Assembly: GCA_017537025.1 (NCBI GenBank)
Contig: JAFWCB010000006.1
Location: 1 to 64,000 of the forward strand
Direction: 5' to 3'
Length of the DNA: 64,000 bases
Source: Sediminibacterium sp.
GTDB lineage: Bacteria; Bacteroidota; Bacteroidia; Chitinophagales; Chitinophagaceae
Position numbers and translations under genes: made by a program. The notes beneath the pieces are model-generated. The model was not told where the DNA came from. It saw only the letters and a program-made list of their open reading frames with translations, and made no database searches. The number at the start of each line of letters is the position of its first letter. Positions within the stretch are counted from its first letter, which is position 1. Below are positions 16,056-24,770 of this stretch, piece by piece.

Positions 16056-17189
16056 CTAATGTGTTGTAAAAATCGAAATAATGATAAAGAGTCCGAATAC
16101 TAGTGGTATTACCGAAATAAAATTGATAACTATCAATAAGCAGGTTTTTAAAATAGTTTTACTGATCGATTGGCCGTAAAAGTTATACATAGCCCGAAAT
16201 AAATAATACACCAACAGAAAGAGCATGATAATAGTAAAAAAGGGAATATCCCGACCAATGACGGTATGATACATTTTATCAATCACCAAACCGAATAATA
16301 TATAAATAAAGGATGCACAAATAAAATGAATAGTGAATACTAAATGATCTGCGTAATAAAAGTTTTTTCTGCGGATATAGAGTAAAAGTAAAATAAGGCT
16401 TACTAGGGGCAAAGAGCTAAACATCACCTGAGGGTACATATGAACAAATCTTTCAATAATAGCTTTCCCTAATTCCTTACTATTATTATGATGACTTTCT
16501 TTTAAGGCTATAATTTGCCATTTCCAAATTTTCAGAAAAAAACCATCTTTCTTATCATTAGGAAGACTTTGTTGGATAGAATCATAAACCCGTAATGAGG
16601 TTAACTGAATATCCTTATCATCAATTTTTATATTAATATTATTGGCATTATCACTCTCAAGCGTTTTCAGTTTTATAAAATTTGCTGTATCCCTATTAAG
16701 TAAATTGATATCGTCTTCAATAGTGGCGAGTTTTTTGCGTAGAGAATCAGTTAGTTTACTATTCTTTATTACAGAAGTCATTTTTAATACCTGTAAAACC
16801 TCCTTCTTGCTATTTTGTAATTCATTCTTTGCTTGTTCAGCCCTATTAGGTCCATTAATTTCTTTTTCCCCTTTCTGAAAAAAATTAAAGAAAATTAAAA
16901 AGAAAAAAGCTGAAGTAAATACATACATCCTTATGGGATGCAGATAGCTAGCTCTTTTCCCAATTAAATGCTCTTTAGATAAATAACCTGGTTTGAACAA
17001 AAGGTATTTTAACGTACTTAAGAACTTACCATCAAAATGAAATAAATCGAATACAAAATGAGTAACCATATGCCAAAAACCTTCTTTTGGCTCCACATTT
17101 TCTTGTCCACAAATATGGCAAAACCTACCTATTAAATCGGCTTTACAGTTCAAACAAACTTTTTCAGAACGTTCGGGTAAATGTGGCAC
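16056..17189 (-). CDS. DUF3667 membrane protein with N-terminal zinc ribbon
   Basis: This 377-residue protein has a zinc-ribbon at the start (Cys12, Cys15, Cys24 and Cys27 in VCLNCKADL and RFCHICGQ). It is followed by the DUF3667 signature region around HFDGKFLSTLKYLLFKPGYLSKE and HPIRMYVFTSAFFFL. The middle (about 110-240) is polar and predicted extracytoplasmic or coiled. Four or five membrane helices fill the last 130 residues. The family is common in Bacteroidota and has no assigned function. The start is GTG at 17189, supported by the position of the zinc ribbon. Confidence 0.85.
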   Translation of the reverse strand: MPHLPERSEKVCLNCKADLIGRFCHICGQENVEPKEGFWHMVTHFVFDLFHFDGKFLSTLKYLLFKPGYLSKEHLIGKRASYLHPIRMYVFTSAFFFLIFFNFFQKGEKEINGPNRAEQAKNELQNSKKEVLQVLKMTSVIKNSKLTDSLRKKLATIEDDINLLNRDTANFIKLKTLESDNANNINIKIDDKDIQLTSLRVYDSIQQSLPNDKKDGFFLKIWKWQIIALKESHHNNSKELGKAIIERFVHMYPQVMFSSLPLVSLILLLLYIRRKNFYYADHLVFTIHFICASFIYILFGLVIDKMYHTVIGRDIPFFTIIMLFLLVYYLFRAMYNFYGQSISKTILKTCLLIVINFISVIPLVFGLFIIISIFTTH

Positions 17190-17272
17190 AACGTTAATTT
17201 TCTTCTAAAATAATGCATCAGCAGCAGCTAACATAATCCGATTTTCGATATCTTGAAGAAAACTTATTCATT

Positions 17273-18319
17273 GTGTCCAAAATTGTGACTGCCTTACTTT
17301 CTTTTGGTATGAGTGGGCGCGTATTTCATGCCCCTTTTATACATATCCATAAAGGTTTTACATTAAAAGGTGTTTGGGAAAGAACAAAGTCTGAATCGCA
17401 TCAATATTATCCCGGTCTGCATATTTACAGGAGTTTGGAAGAGCTACTGGCCGACGATGAAGTTTCACTAGTGATTGTGAACACGCCTACAAATACTCAC
17501 TACGATTTTACAAAAAAAGTACTAGCCGCGGGTAAGCATGCGGTGGTAGAAAAAGCATTCACCACCACTGTTGCAGAAGCTATGGAATTACGAACTATTG
17601 CAGAACACAATAACCTTTTCTTATCGGTATACCAAAATCGAAGATGGGATAGCGATTTCTTAACGGTTAAAAAGGTAATAGAGGGTGGTAAAATTGGGGA
17701 AGTCGTTGAAGCCGAGTTCCATTTCGATAGATATAAACCTGAATTAGGTAACAAAGATCATAAAGAAAAACCCGGGCCCGGAGCAGGTTTATTAAACGAT
17801 TTAGGTCCGCATTTAATTGACCAAGCATTATATCTATTTGGTAAACCCAATAGTGTTTTTGCTGATATCCGAACGCTTAGACGGGCATCATTGGTGGATG
17901 ATTATTTTGCGATCACTCTATTTTATGATTATCAAAGAGTACTTCTAAAAAGTAGCATGCTTGTAAAAGAGCCTATAGCCTCTTTTATTGTGCATGGCCG
18001 CAAAGGCAGTTTTATTAAAAAAAGAAGTGACCCGCAAGAATCTTTACTGTTGAAAAATGTAGCTCCCACAAATACCAATTGGGGAGCAGAGGAAGAGGGT
18101 GATTATGGGTTATTGGTATATGAAGAAAATGGGGCTACCATTCGTCAAATTGAACCGAGTGTAAAAGGAAACTATGGAGCTTATTATGAAGCTGTTTATC
18201 AATCACTGATTCATGGAAAACCGAACCCGGTAAAGGCATCAGAGGCAATCATAACAATGCAAATTATAGAAGCTGCCAGAGCAAGCAATCATTCACAAGG
18301 TATCATTAAACTAACTTAA
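17273..18319 (+). CDS. Gfo/Idh/MocA-family NAD(P)-dependent oxidoreductase
   Basis: This 348-residue protein has an N-terminal Rossmann fold, a central EKAFTTTVAEA catalytic-lysine region (typically EKP in the family) and a C-terminal alpha/beta substrate domain with LNDLGPHLIDQALYLFG. The first strand reads TALLSFGMSGRVFHAPF, the pattern of the YdgJ/scyllo-inositol dehydrogenase-like branch. The substrate is probably a sugar or cyclitol, but the sequence does not decide it. The start is GTG at 17273. It is followed after 2 bp by the AlkD-like gene, so the two are likely cotranscribed. Confidence 0.9.
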   Translation: MSKIVTALLSFGMSGRVFHAPFIHIHKGFTLKGVWERTKSESHQYYPGLHIYRSLEELLADDEVSLVIVNTPTNTHYDFTKKVLAAGKHAVVEKAFTTTVAEAMELRTIAEHNNLFLSVYQNRRWDSDFLTVKKVIEGGKIGEVVEAEFHFDRYKPELGNKDHKEKPGPGAGLLNDLGPHLIDQALYLFGKPNSVFADIRTLRRASLVDDYFAITLFYDYQRVLLKSSMLVKEPIASFIVHGRKGSFIKKRSDPQESLLLKNVAPTNTNWGAEEEGDYGLLVYEENGATIRQIEPSVKGNYGAYYEAVYQSLIHGKPNPVKASEAIITMQIIEAARASNHSQGIIKLT

Positions 18320-18321
18320 AA

Positions 18322-18996
18322 ATGCCTTTGCTACACCCCTATTTGCTCCCACTAGATCTGGCATTCAGGCAAAAAGCCAATACCGGTAAAGCTTTAGGGA
18401 TGAAAGCCTATATGCTGAATCAGTTTGAATTCTTTGGGATATCGGCTCCAGAAAGGCAGGCCATTCAAAAACAGTTTTTAAAGGAACATACAATCAGTAG
18501 TAAAAAAAAATTAGAGGCGGTTATAAAAAACTGCTTCAAACAACCCCACAGAGAGTACCAGTATTTCGCCATATATCTATATGCTGTAAACAAGCAATAC
18601 TGGACAAAAGAATCTGATATTTTCATCGAGTATTGTTTGCAGCAAAAAAGTTGGTGGGATACTGTAGACGGTATTGCTAGCGATTGGCTGAAAACTTATT
18701 TTATGTTGTTCCCCACCCAAATAAAATCTGTTACTAACAGGTGGAATAAATCAACCAATATATGGCTCATAAGAAGTAGTATTATGTTCCAAAAAGCCTT
18801 TAAAAAAGATACAGATACCAGGTTACTCAGTAAATATATTTTACAACATAAAAAATCGGATGAGTTTTTTATTCAAAAAGCTATTGGCTGGGCTTTACGA
18901 GAGTATAGCAAAGTAAATCCCGAATGGGTAAAAGAATTTGTAAAGGCAAATGACCTGGCCCCATTGAGTAAAAGAGAGGCTTTAAAAAGAGTATAA
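18322..18996 (+). CDS. AlkD-like DNA alkylation repair protein
   Basis: This 224-residue all-helical protein matches the AlkD/DNA alkylation repair family of HEAT-like repeats, which excise bulky or positively charged alkylated bases without flipping them. Recognisable segments are MKAYMLNQFEFFGISAPERQ near the start, then WWDTVDGIASDW and KAIGWALREYSKVNPEWVK. These contain the conserved tryptophans and the aspartate of the DNA-binding face. It starts 2 bp after the oxidoreductase gene. The link to alkylation repair is by family only. Confidence 0.9.
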   Translation: MPLLHPYLLPLDLAFRQKANTGKALGMKAYMLNQFEFFGISAPERQAIQKQFLKEHTISSKKKLEAVIKNCFKQPHREYQYFAIYLYAVNKQYWTKESDIFIEYCLQQKSWWDTVDGIASDWLKTYFMLFPTQIKSVTNRWNKSTNIWLIRSSIMFQKAFKKDTDTRLLSKYILQHKKSDEFFIQKAIGWALREYSKVNPEWVKEFVKANDLAPLSKREALKRV

Positions 18997-19023
18997 TTGT
19001 TTATATTTATAAAAATTAGACCG

Positions 19024-21150
19024 ATGAGAAAATTAATTGTATCGACACTAATAATGGCTCTAGGTGCTTGCCATCATTCAGATACTGATTTTAAAACCAT
19101 TGATTTGACATATCCCATAACACAGAAAGACAGTACGGTAAAAGATATTTATTTTGAGACTACGGTAGCGGACCCTTATCGTTGGCTGGAGAATGATACA
19201 GCCGCAAATACCAAAGCTTGGGTAACAGCCCAGAATAGAGTTACACAGGATTATTTCTCTCAAATCCCTTTTAGAAAAAAAATTCATGATCGTTTAACTG
19301 ATTTATGGAATTACGATTCTTATTCTGCCCCTTCAACGGAAGGAGACTATATTTATTTCTACAAAAAAACAGGACTACAGAATCAATCTGTTTTATATCG
19401 ACAAAAAAAAGGGAGTACAGAGGCAGAAATATTTTTAGACCCTAATAGTTTTTCCAAAGACGGGACTACATCGCTGGCAGGTGTCAGTTTTTCTACAGAT
19501 GGTTCTTTAGCAGCTTATCAAATTTCAGAAGGCGGCAGTGATTGGAGAAAAGTAATTATTATAGATGCCATCACTAAAAAACAAATTGGTGATACTTTGT
19601 ATAATGTAAAGTTTAGCAGTATAGCTTGGAGAAAAAAAGAAGGGGTTTATTATAGTAGTTATGACAAGCCTAAAGAGGGCTCCGCACTGGCAGGTAAAAC
19701 CGATCAACATAAATTATTCTTTCATGCACTTAATACCCCACAAAAAAACGATCAGTTAATATTTGGAGGGCCAGCAATACCTAGAAGATATGTAGGTGCC
19801 TATGTAAGTGAAAATGAAAAATGGCTTATTCTATACGCTGCCAATAGTACATATGGTAATGAGTTATATATTCAAGATCTCAGTAAAACCAATGCTCCTA
19901 TTGTTCCTATTCAAGCAAATACGAATAATGCAACGAACCCTATTGCCATTACTAACGAATCCATTATTCTTCAAACAGATAAAGATGCGCCCAATGGTAA
20001 ATTAGTGGCTGCACCATTAGCTTCTCCTGAGCAAAAAAACTGGAAAGATATAGTTGCAGAAAAGGCAGAAGTGCTTTCCGCCAGTAGCGCGGGTAATACT
20101 ATTTTTTGTACCTATTTGAAAGATGCAATCAGTAAGGTTGAACAATACGATCTAAGCGGAAAAAAGATTAGAGAGATCAGTTTACCTGGACTAGGAGATG
20201 CCAGTGGTTTTAATGGTAAGGAAAAAGATAAAGAAACATTTTTCTCATTTAGCTCCTATACACAGCCAACAACCATTTATAAACTAGATATTGCCAGTGG
20301 TACCAGTGATATCTATAAAAAGCCGGGGATAAAATTTGATGGGTCGAATTACGAATCGAAACAAATATTTTATAATTCGAAAGACGGCACCAAAATACCC
20401 ATGATTATTACCTACAAAAAAGGTATTGAACTCAATGGGAATAACCCCACCCTTTTATATGCGTATGGGGGATTCAGCGTAAGCATCACGCCTTATTTCA
20501 GTACTTCCAATATTATCTTGTTAGAGAACGGAGGCATTTTTGCAGTGGCAAATATCAGAGGTGGAGGGGAATATGGAGAAAAATGGCATGTGGCAGGAAC
20601 CAAGCTTAATAAACAATATGTATTCGACGATTTTAAGGCTGCAGCAGCCTATTTAATTGCAAATAAATACACCAGTAAAGAAAAATTAGCTATCCAAGGG
20701 GAATCGAATGGTGGGCTATTGATTGGTGCGACTATTACCCAAGATCCTAGCATCTGTAAAGTAGCTTTCCCATTTGTAGGCGTTATGGATATGCTTCGGT
20801 ATCATAAATTTACTGCCGGTGCTGGATGGGCTTACGATTATGGCACTGCGGATGATTCGAAGGAAATGTTTGAGTATTTATATAAATACTCTCCGGTACA
20901 TAATGTAAGAGAAGCCGCCTACCCGGCAACACTGATTATGACTGCAGATCACGACGACAGGGTTGTACCTGCCCACTCATTTAAATTTGCAGCAGCATTA
21001 CAAGAGAAAGCAAAAGGCAATAATCCAAGGATCATTCGAATAGAAACAAAAGCAGGTCACGGAGCAGGCATGTCGCTGAAACAACGAATAGAAGCGGAAA
21101 CCGATAAGTGGTCATTTATGTTCTACAATATGAATGTAGCACCTAAATAG
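19024..21150 (+). CDS. Prolyl oligopeptidase family serine peptidase (S9A), lipoprotein
   Basis: The enzyme cuts short peptides after proline. From ATG 19024 it has 708 residues: a lipoprotein signal (MRKLIVSTLIMALGAC, Cys16), an N-terminal beta-propeller with DPYRWLEND, and a C-terminal alpha/beta hydrolase domain. The catalytic triad is visible as Ser561 in GESNGG, an aspartate in DHDDRV (644-645) and His679 in KAGHGAG. The frame is open back to 18997, but the lipobox fixes the start at 19024. The lipid anchor suggests a periplasmic or outer-membrane location, unlike the cytosolic mammalian enzyme. Its 3' end shares a hairpin with the convergent transaldolase-like gene. Confidence 0.94.
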   Translation: MRKLIVSTLIMALGACHHSDTDFKTIDLTYPITQKDSTVKDIYFETTVADPYRWLENDTAANTKAWVTAQNRVTQDYFSQIPFRKKIHDRLTDLWNYDSYSAPSTEGDYIYFYKKTGLQNQSVLYRQKKGSTEAEIFLDPNSFSKDGTTSLAGVSFSTDGSLAAYQISEGGSDWRKVIIIDAITKKQIGDTLYNVKFSSIAWRKKEGVYYSSYDKPKEGSALAGKTDQHKLFFHALNTPQKNDQLIFGGPAIPRRYVGAYVSENEKWLILYAANSTYGNELYIQDLSKTNAPIVPIQANTNNATNPIAITNESIILQTDKDAPNGKLVAAPLASPEQKNWKDIVAEKAEVLSASSAGNTIFCTYLKDAISKVEQYDLSGKKIREISLPGLGDASGFNGKEKDKETFFSFSSYTQPTTIYKLDIASGTSDIYKKPGIKFDGSNYESKQIFYNSKDGTKIPMIITYKKGIELNGNNPTLLYAYGGFSVSITPYFSTSNIILLENGGIFAVANIRGGGEYGEKWHVAGTKLNKQYVFDDFKAAAAYLIANKYTSKEKLAIQGESNGGLLIGATITQDPSICKVAFPFVGVMDMLRYHKFTAGAGWAYDYGTADDSKEMFEYLYKYSPVHNVREAAYPATLIMTADHDDRVVPAHSFKFAAALQEKAKGNNPRIIRIETKAGHGAGMSLKQRIEAETDKWSFMFYNMNVAPK

Positions 21151-21160
21151 TTGCTACATT
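21133..21160. terminator. Bidirectional hairpin shared by two convergent gene ends
   Basis: AATGTAGCA (21133-21141) and TGCTACATT (21152-21160) form a perfect 9-bp stem with a 10-nt loop. Both arms lie inside coding sequence or stop codons: the peptidase stops at 21150 and the transaldolase-like gene at 21154. A T-rich run follows on the plus side. Confidence 0.65.
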
Positions 21161-21804
21161 TTCTTAGCGTCTTCCAAAAACTTCGCTAAACCAATATCGG
21201 TTAAAGGATGCTTTAGGAGACCTAATATAGAATCGAGCGGGCAAGTACAAATATCTGCCCCAAGCTCTGCTGCTTTTATAATATGTAATGCATTACGAAT
21301 AGACGCAGCTAAAATCTCTGTTTTATATTGTTGTACATCGAAAATATGCCGGATTTGACCAATCAATTCCATGCCATCCCAGCCGCTATCATCAATTCTT
21401 CCAATAAAAGGAGATACATAAGAGGCTCCTGCTTTAGCAGCTAGAATTGCCTGCCCCGCAGAAAAAATCAGGGTACAATTGGTTCTGATACCATTATCGG
21501 TAAACCATTTAATAGCTTTTACGCCATCTTTAATCATAGGCACTTTCACCACTATATTGGGATGAATGGCAGCCAGTTTCCTACCTTCTTCTACCATTGT
21601 TGCAAAATCGGTAGAGAGTACCTCGGCACTCACATCACCATCTACTAACTCACAAATGGTTTTATAATGATTTGCAATTGCTTCTTCACCTTTGATACCT
21701 TCTTTGGCCATCAAAGAAGGATTCGTGGTTACACCATCTAAAATTCCTAAGTCGTTTGCTTCTTTAATTTGAGCGAGATTGCCCGTATCGATAAAAAATT
21801 TCAT
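21154..21804 (-). CDS. Transaldolase / fructose-6-phosphate aldolase family protein
   Basis: This 216-residue protein has the short TIM-barrel form of transaldolase (TalB-like type 3b or FSA). The start [20 protein letters not shown] and the segment [13 protein letters not shown] are characteristic. The Schiff-base lysine is Lys87 in IVVKVPM. FSA and the short transaldolases cannot be told apart safely from sequence alone; the former cleaves fructose 6-phosphate, the latter transfers dihydroxyacetone in the pentose phosphate pathway. The SRP RNA gene lies 17 bp upstream on the same strand. Confidence 0.93.
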   Translation of the reverse strand: MKFFIDTGNLAQIKEANDLGILDGVTTNPSLMAKEGIKGEEAIANHYKTICELVDGDVSAEVLSTDFATMVEEGRKLAAIHPNIVVKVPMIKDGVKAIKWFTDNGIRTNCTLIFSAGQAILAAKAGASYVSPFIGRIDDSGWDGMELIGQIRHIFDVQQYKTEILAASIRNALHIIKAAELGADICTCPLDSILGLLKHPLTDIGLAKFLEDAKKM

Positions 21805-21821
21805 ATATAAAAAATAAAAAT

Positions 21822-21916
21822 GGCAGGCTACTCACATCGCACCGCTACAACCGCTTATCCTTGCTGCATTCCTGCCCTGGGGAGGTTCAGCAGGAGCTGG
21901 TCGTGCGAGACCTGCC
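21822..21916 (-). ncRNA. ffs: Signal recognition particle RNA (small bacterial type)
   Basis: This RNA is the scaffold of the signal recognition particle with Ffh. The ends GGCAGG (21916-21911) and CCTGCC (21827-21822) pair. The conserved apical domain is seen as CAGGGCAGGAATGCAGCAAGG, corresponding to the GGAA-type tetraloop and asymmetric loop of 4.5S RNA (quoted 20 bases at a time: CAGGGCAGGAATGCAGCAAG). A T run directly after the closing stem (ATTTTTATTTTTT) makes the last stem double as terminator. Length is about 95 nt, normal for the small form. A matching promoter lies just upstream. Confidence 0.9.
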
Positions 21917-21920
21917 GCCG

Positions 21921-21949
21921 CAAAAGTAAGGATTGACCGGAAAAAGCAA
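21921..21949 (-). promoter_or_regulatory. Bacteroidota promoter for SRP RNA
   Basis: TACTTTTG (21928-21921, minus strand) fits TAnnTTTG, and a TTG lies 18 bases upstream (21949-21947). The predicted transcription start falls at about 21917, matching the 5' end of the SRP RNA found independently by pairing. Confidence 0.75.
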
Positions 21950-21954
21950 TGAAT

Positions 21955-22305
21955 TTATTTTTCAGCTAGTAATTCTTCAAAGCTTTCTTTGGTCCAACTA
22001 TCTTTCTCTTCTACCCAAGCACAAGTATGTTCCTTCAACTCAGATAAGCGTTTCCATGCTTTGAGTAAAATATCAGCTTGATTATCAGGGGTTTTGGCAC
22101 TAGATTTTTCTCCCAAAAGAGCTATTATTTTGCCATTTTTCTTCCTAAAAATGTCATTAAAGAATTTACCTACAGGTTCCTTTTTGGAGCCAAAAACGCA
22201 ATTTCCCAACACAATACCGAGAACATTCGTTTGATGTTTATCGAGAATAATGGTGAGGTATAAATAGGCAACCGTTTCTCCGGCTTTATTTACAATCGCT
22301 TTCAT
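21955..22305 (-). CDS. Hypothetical protein
   Basis: This 116-residue protein is soluble, with no signal peptide or membrane helix. The N-terminal half is beta-rich (KAIVNKAGETVAYLYLTIIL, then VLGIVLGNCVFG) and the C-terminal half helical and charged, with a tryptophan-rich end (AWVEEKDSWTKESFEELL). I do not recognise the family. The gene lies upstream of the SRP RNA on the same strand and is divergent from the FKBP gene. Coding is supported by an uninterrupted frame and ordinary composition. Confidence 0.6.
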   Translation of the reverse strand: MKAIVNKAGETVAYLYLTIILDKHQTNVLGIVLGNCVFGSKKEPVGKFFNDIFRKKNGKIIALLGEKSSAKTPDNQADILLKAWKRLSELKEHTCAWVEEKDSWTKESFEELLAEK

Positions 22306-22397
22306 ATTATCTAATAAGGCTCAAGATACAGGGGCAAAGGATAAGGTGGAAGTTGATAACAAATAGATAATAAAAAGATAATACATTCGCAAAAAAA

Positions 22398-22838
22398 ATG
22401 AATATGGGAATAGCCGATCAACTAGCACAAATGAAAGCTGAAAAAGCAGCTGCAAACTTAGCAGCCGGTCAAGCTTTTTTAGCAGATAATAAAAATAAAG
22501 AAGGAGTGGTTGAATTACCAAGTGGTCTTCAATACCAAATACTGACTGTGGGCGTTGGAGAAAAACCAAAAGCGCATCATGAAGTAACCTGTCACTATCA
22601 CGGTACTTTAATTGATGGAACTATTTTTGATTCATCGGTACAAAGAGGCAGACCTGCCTCATTTCCATTAAATATGGTAATTAAAGGTTGGACAGAGGGA
22701 TTACAGTTAATGCCTACGGGTAGTAAATGGCGTTTTTTTATACCTCCTCATTTAGGTTATGGTGATCGCCAAGTTAGTGCACAAATAGGCCCCAACAGTA
22801 CTCTTATTTTTGATGTTGAGTTAATTAGTTTTGTATAA
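22398..22838 (+). CDS. FKBP-type peptidyl-prolyl cis-trans isomerase
   Basis: This 146-residue protein catalyses proline isomerisation in folding proteins. A short helical N-terminal arm (about 1-35, rich in Ala and Lys) precedes the FKBP domain, as in the FklB/FkpA group. Active-site motifs are present: YHGTLIDGTIFDSS, VIKGWTEGLQLMPTGSKWRF, IPPHLGYGDR and NSTLIFDVELI. There is no signal peptide, so it should be cytoplasmic. It is convergent with the ABC-F gene and their ends overlap by 14 bp. Start is ATG 22398; ATG 22404 is an alternative. Confidence 0.93.
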   Translation: MNMGIADQLAQMKAEKAAANLAAGQAFLADNKNKEGVVELPSGLQYQILTVGVGEKPKAHHEVTCHYHGTLIDGTIFDSSVQRGRPASFPLNMVIKGWTEGLQLMPTGSKWRFFIPPHLGYGDRQVSAQIGPNSTLIFDVELISFV

Positions 22839-24711
22839 GTTCACTTAGTTCTAACCAGCGCATTTCTTTTAGTTCCAATTCATTGGTTATTTGAATAATA
22901 CGTTCACTTAATTTTTGAATATCGTCGAAAGATAGGTTGCCCGCACTCATCTGATCAGCTAATAATTGCTTTTCTTTTTCGAGTTCGGGCAATTCTTTTT
23001 CCAAAAGTTCAAATTCTCTTTTTTCTTTAAACCCAACTGCCTTTTTTTCTCCCCTTCCTCCTTCTACCTTATTCTCTTCTACCTTTCCTTTGTCATCCTG
23101 ACCCGCCTTAGCTGAGAGTGACTCCTTTTGCCATATTCTGTACTCACTGTAGTTACCGGGAAAATCTCGTACCACAGCATCGCCCTCAAAAACAAATAAG
23201 TGATCTATCAATCTATCCATAAAATAACGATCGTGTGATACGATCAAAATACAGCCCGGATAATCGGTCAGGAATTGCTCAAGCACTGCTAGCGTAGGTA
23301 AGTCTAAATCGTTCGTAGGCTCATCCAAAATCAGAAAATTCGGGTTTCTGAATAGAACCGTTAATAATTGCAGGCGTTTCTTCTCTCCGCCACTTAAAGC
23401 AGAGAGATAGGTAAATTGCTTGTCGGGTGTAAATAGAAAAAGTTCTAAGAACTGCGCTGCGCTTAAGGAGCCGCCACTTGCTAAAGGAAAATTTTCAGCA
23501 AAGGTTTTTACATATTCAATTACTCGTAGGTCTTCTTTTATGACTAATCCTTGTTGCGAAAAATTACCGAATACCACTGTATCTCCGATATTGATCTTGC
23601 CACTATCTACAGGTTCTAATTGTTGCAGTATATTTAAAAAAGTGGATTTACCTACTCCATTCTTACCAATAATACCGATACGTTCGCCTTTAGCAAAAGT
23701 GTAATCAAAACCTTTAAGTATCTGTAAATCGCCGAAGGATTTATAAATTTTTTTGAGCTCTACTATTTTACCTCCTAAACGGCTCATTTTAACCTCTAGT
23801 TTTAGTTGTGCATCCACTAATTTTTGTTTGGCCTTAGCTTCAACTTCATAAAAACGATCTTGCCTGCTTTTGCTTTTAGTAGTTCTTGCCCTCGGCTGTT
23901 TACGCATCCATTCCAACTCTTTTCTATAGGTATTACGAGCTTTATCTATGCTTGCCTGTTCGCTTTCAAGTCGCGCTGCCTTTTCTTCCATATAACGCTC
24001 ATAATCGCCCGTGTATGTTTGTAATCGCTCCCGTTCCAGTTCCCAGATTTCATCACACACAGCATCTAAAAAATAGCGATCATGACTTACAAGTAGTAAA
24101 GTAACATTTTGTTGATCTAAATAATGTTCTAGCCATTCTATCATTTCTACATCCAAATGATTGGTGGGCTCATCCATCATCAGTAAGGTATGTTGATGCG
24201 CAAATCCAATATCGATAAGGGTTTTGGCTAAAGCTATTCTTTTTCTTTGTCCACCACTTAATTCCTTAACCGGATTATTCAAGTGATGAATATTGAGTTT
24301 ACTCAAAATCTGTTTCACTTTTGCTTCAAAATCCCAAGCCCCTAAATCGTCCATTTCGATTATCAGATCCCCCATACGTTCACTATCACCAGCATCTACA
24401 GCAGCCTCATATTTTTTTATAATATTGAGAACAGGATGGTTTAACTGGAATATATTTTCGAGTACCGTTTTATTCTCTTGAAATTGTGGGTCTTGTTCGA
24501 AGAGGGCTACAGTAACCTCTTTATTGATCTTAACACTGCCCGAATCAGGCGTTTCTTTTCCGGCAAGGATCTTTAAAAGGGTAGATTTTCCTATCCCATT
24601 TCTGGCAATTAAGGCGATTTTATCACCCTCGTTTATATGAAATGAAATATTCTTAAAAAGTGGGTTAATTCCATAGCTTTTGGTAAGCCCTTCAACTGAA
24701 ACATAATGCAT
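22825..24711 (-). CDS. ABC-F family ATP-binding protein (Uup-like)
   Basis: This 628-residue soluble protein has two ABC ATPase domains and no membrane helices, typical of ABC-F translation factors that act at the ribosomal E site. Domain 1 has Walker A GIGKSTLL, signature LSGGQRKRIALA and Walker B LLMMDEPTNHLD. Domain 2 has GKNGVGKSTF, LSGGEKKRLQLL and LILDEPTNDLD. A charged inter-domain linker (about 240-310) and a lysine/glutamate-rich C-terminal coiled coil after about 530 match Uup and its relatives. A role in resistance cannot be shown. A promoter at 24716-24748 would give a nearly leaderless mRNA. Confidence 0.94.
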   Translation of the reverse strand: MHYVSVEGLTKSYGINPLFKNISFHINEGDKIALIARNGIGKSTLLKILAGKETPDSGSVKINKEVTVALFEQDPQFQENKTVLENIFQLNHPVLNIIKKYEAAVDAGDSERMGDLIIEMDDLGAWDFEAKVKQILSKLNIHHLNNPVKELSGGQRKRIALAKTLIDIGFAHQHTLLMMDEPTNHLDVEMIEWLEHYLDQQNVTLLLVSHDRYFLDAVCDEIWELERERLQTYTGDYERYMEEKAARLESEQASIDKARNTYRKELEWMRKQPRARTTKSKSRQDRFYEVEAKAKQKLVDAQLKLEVKMSRLGGKIVELKKIYKSFGDLQILKGFDYTFAKGERIGIIGKNGVGKSTFLNILQQLEPVDSGKINIGDTVVFGNFSQQGLVIKEDLRVIEYVKTFAENFPLASGGSLSAAQFLELFLFTPDKQFTYLSALSGGEKKRLQLLTVLFRNPNFLILDEPTNDLDLPTLAVLEQFLTDYPGCILIVSHDRYFMDRLIDHLFVFEGDAVVRDFPGNYSEYRIWQKESLSAKAGQDDKGKVEENKVEGGRGEKKAVGFKEKREFELLEKELPELEKEKQLLADQMSAGNLSFDDIQKLSERIIQITNELELKEMRWLELSELIQN

Positions 24712-24715
24712 CCGG

Positions 24716-24748
24716 CAAAACTAAGTATCTTAGGCGCTAAAACATCAA
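24716..24748 (-). promoter_or_regulatory. Bacteroidota promoter for the ABC-F gene
   Basis: TAGTTTTG (24723-24716, minus strand) matches TAnnTTTG exactly, with TTG at 24748-24746, 22 bases upstream. The expected transcription start falls within one or two bases of the ATG at 24711, which would make the message leaderless or nearly so. Confidence 0.6.
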
Positions 24749-24770
24749 CCCCAATCTGTTTGTTTGTAGT

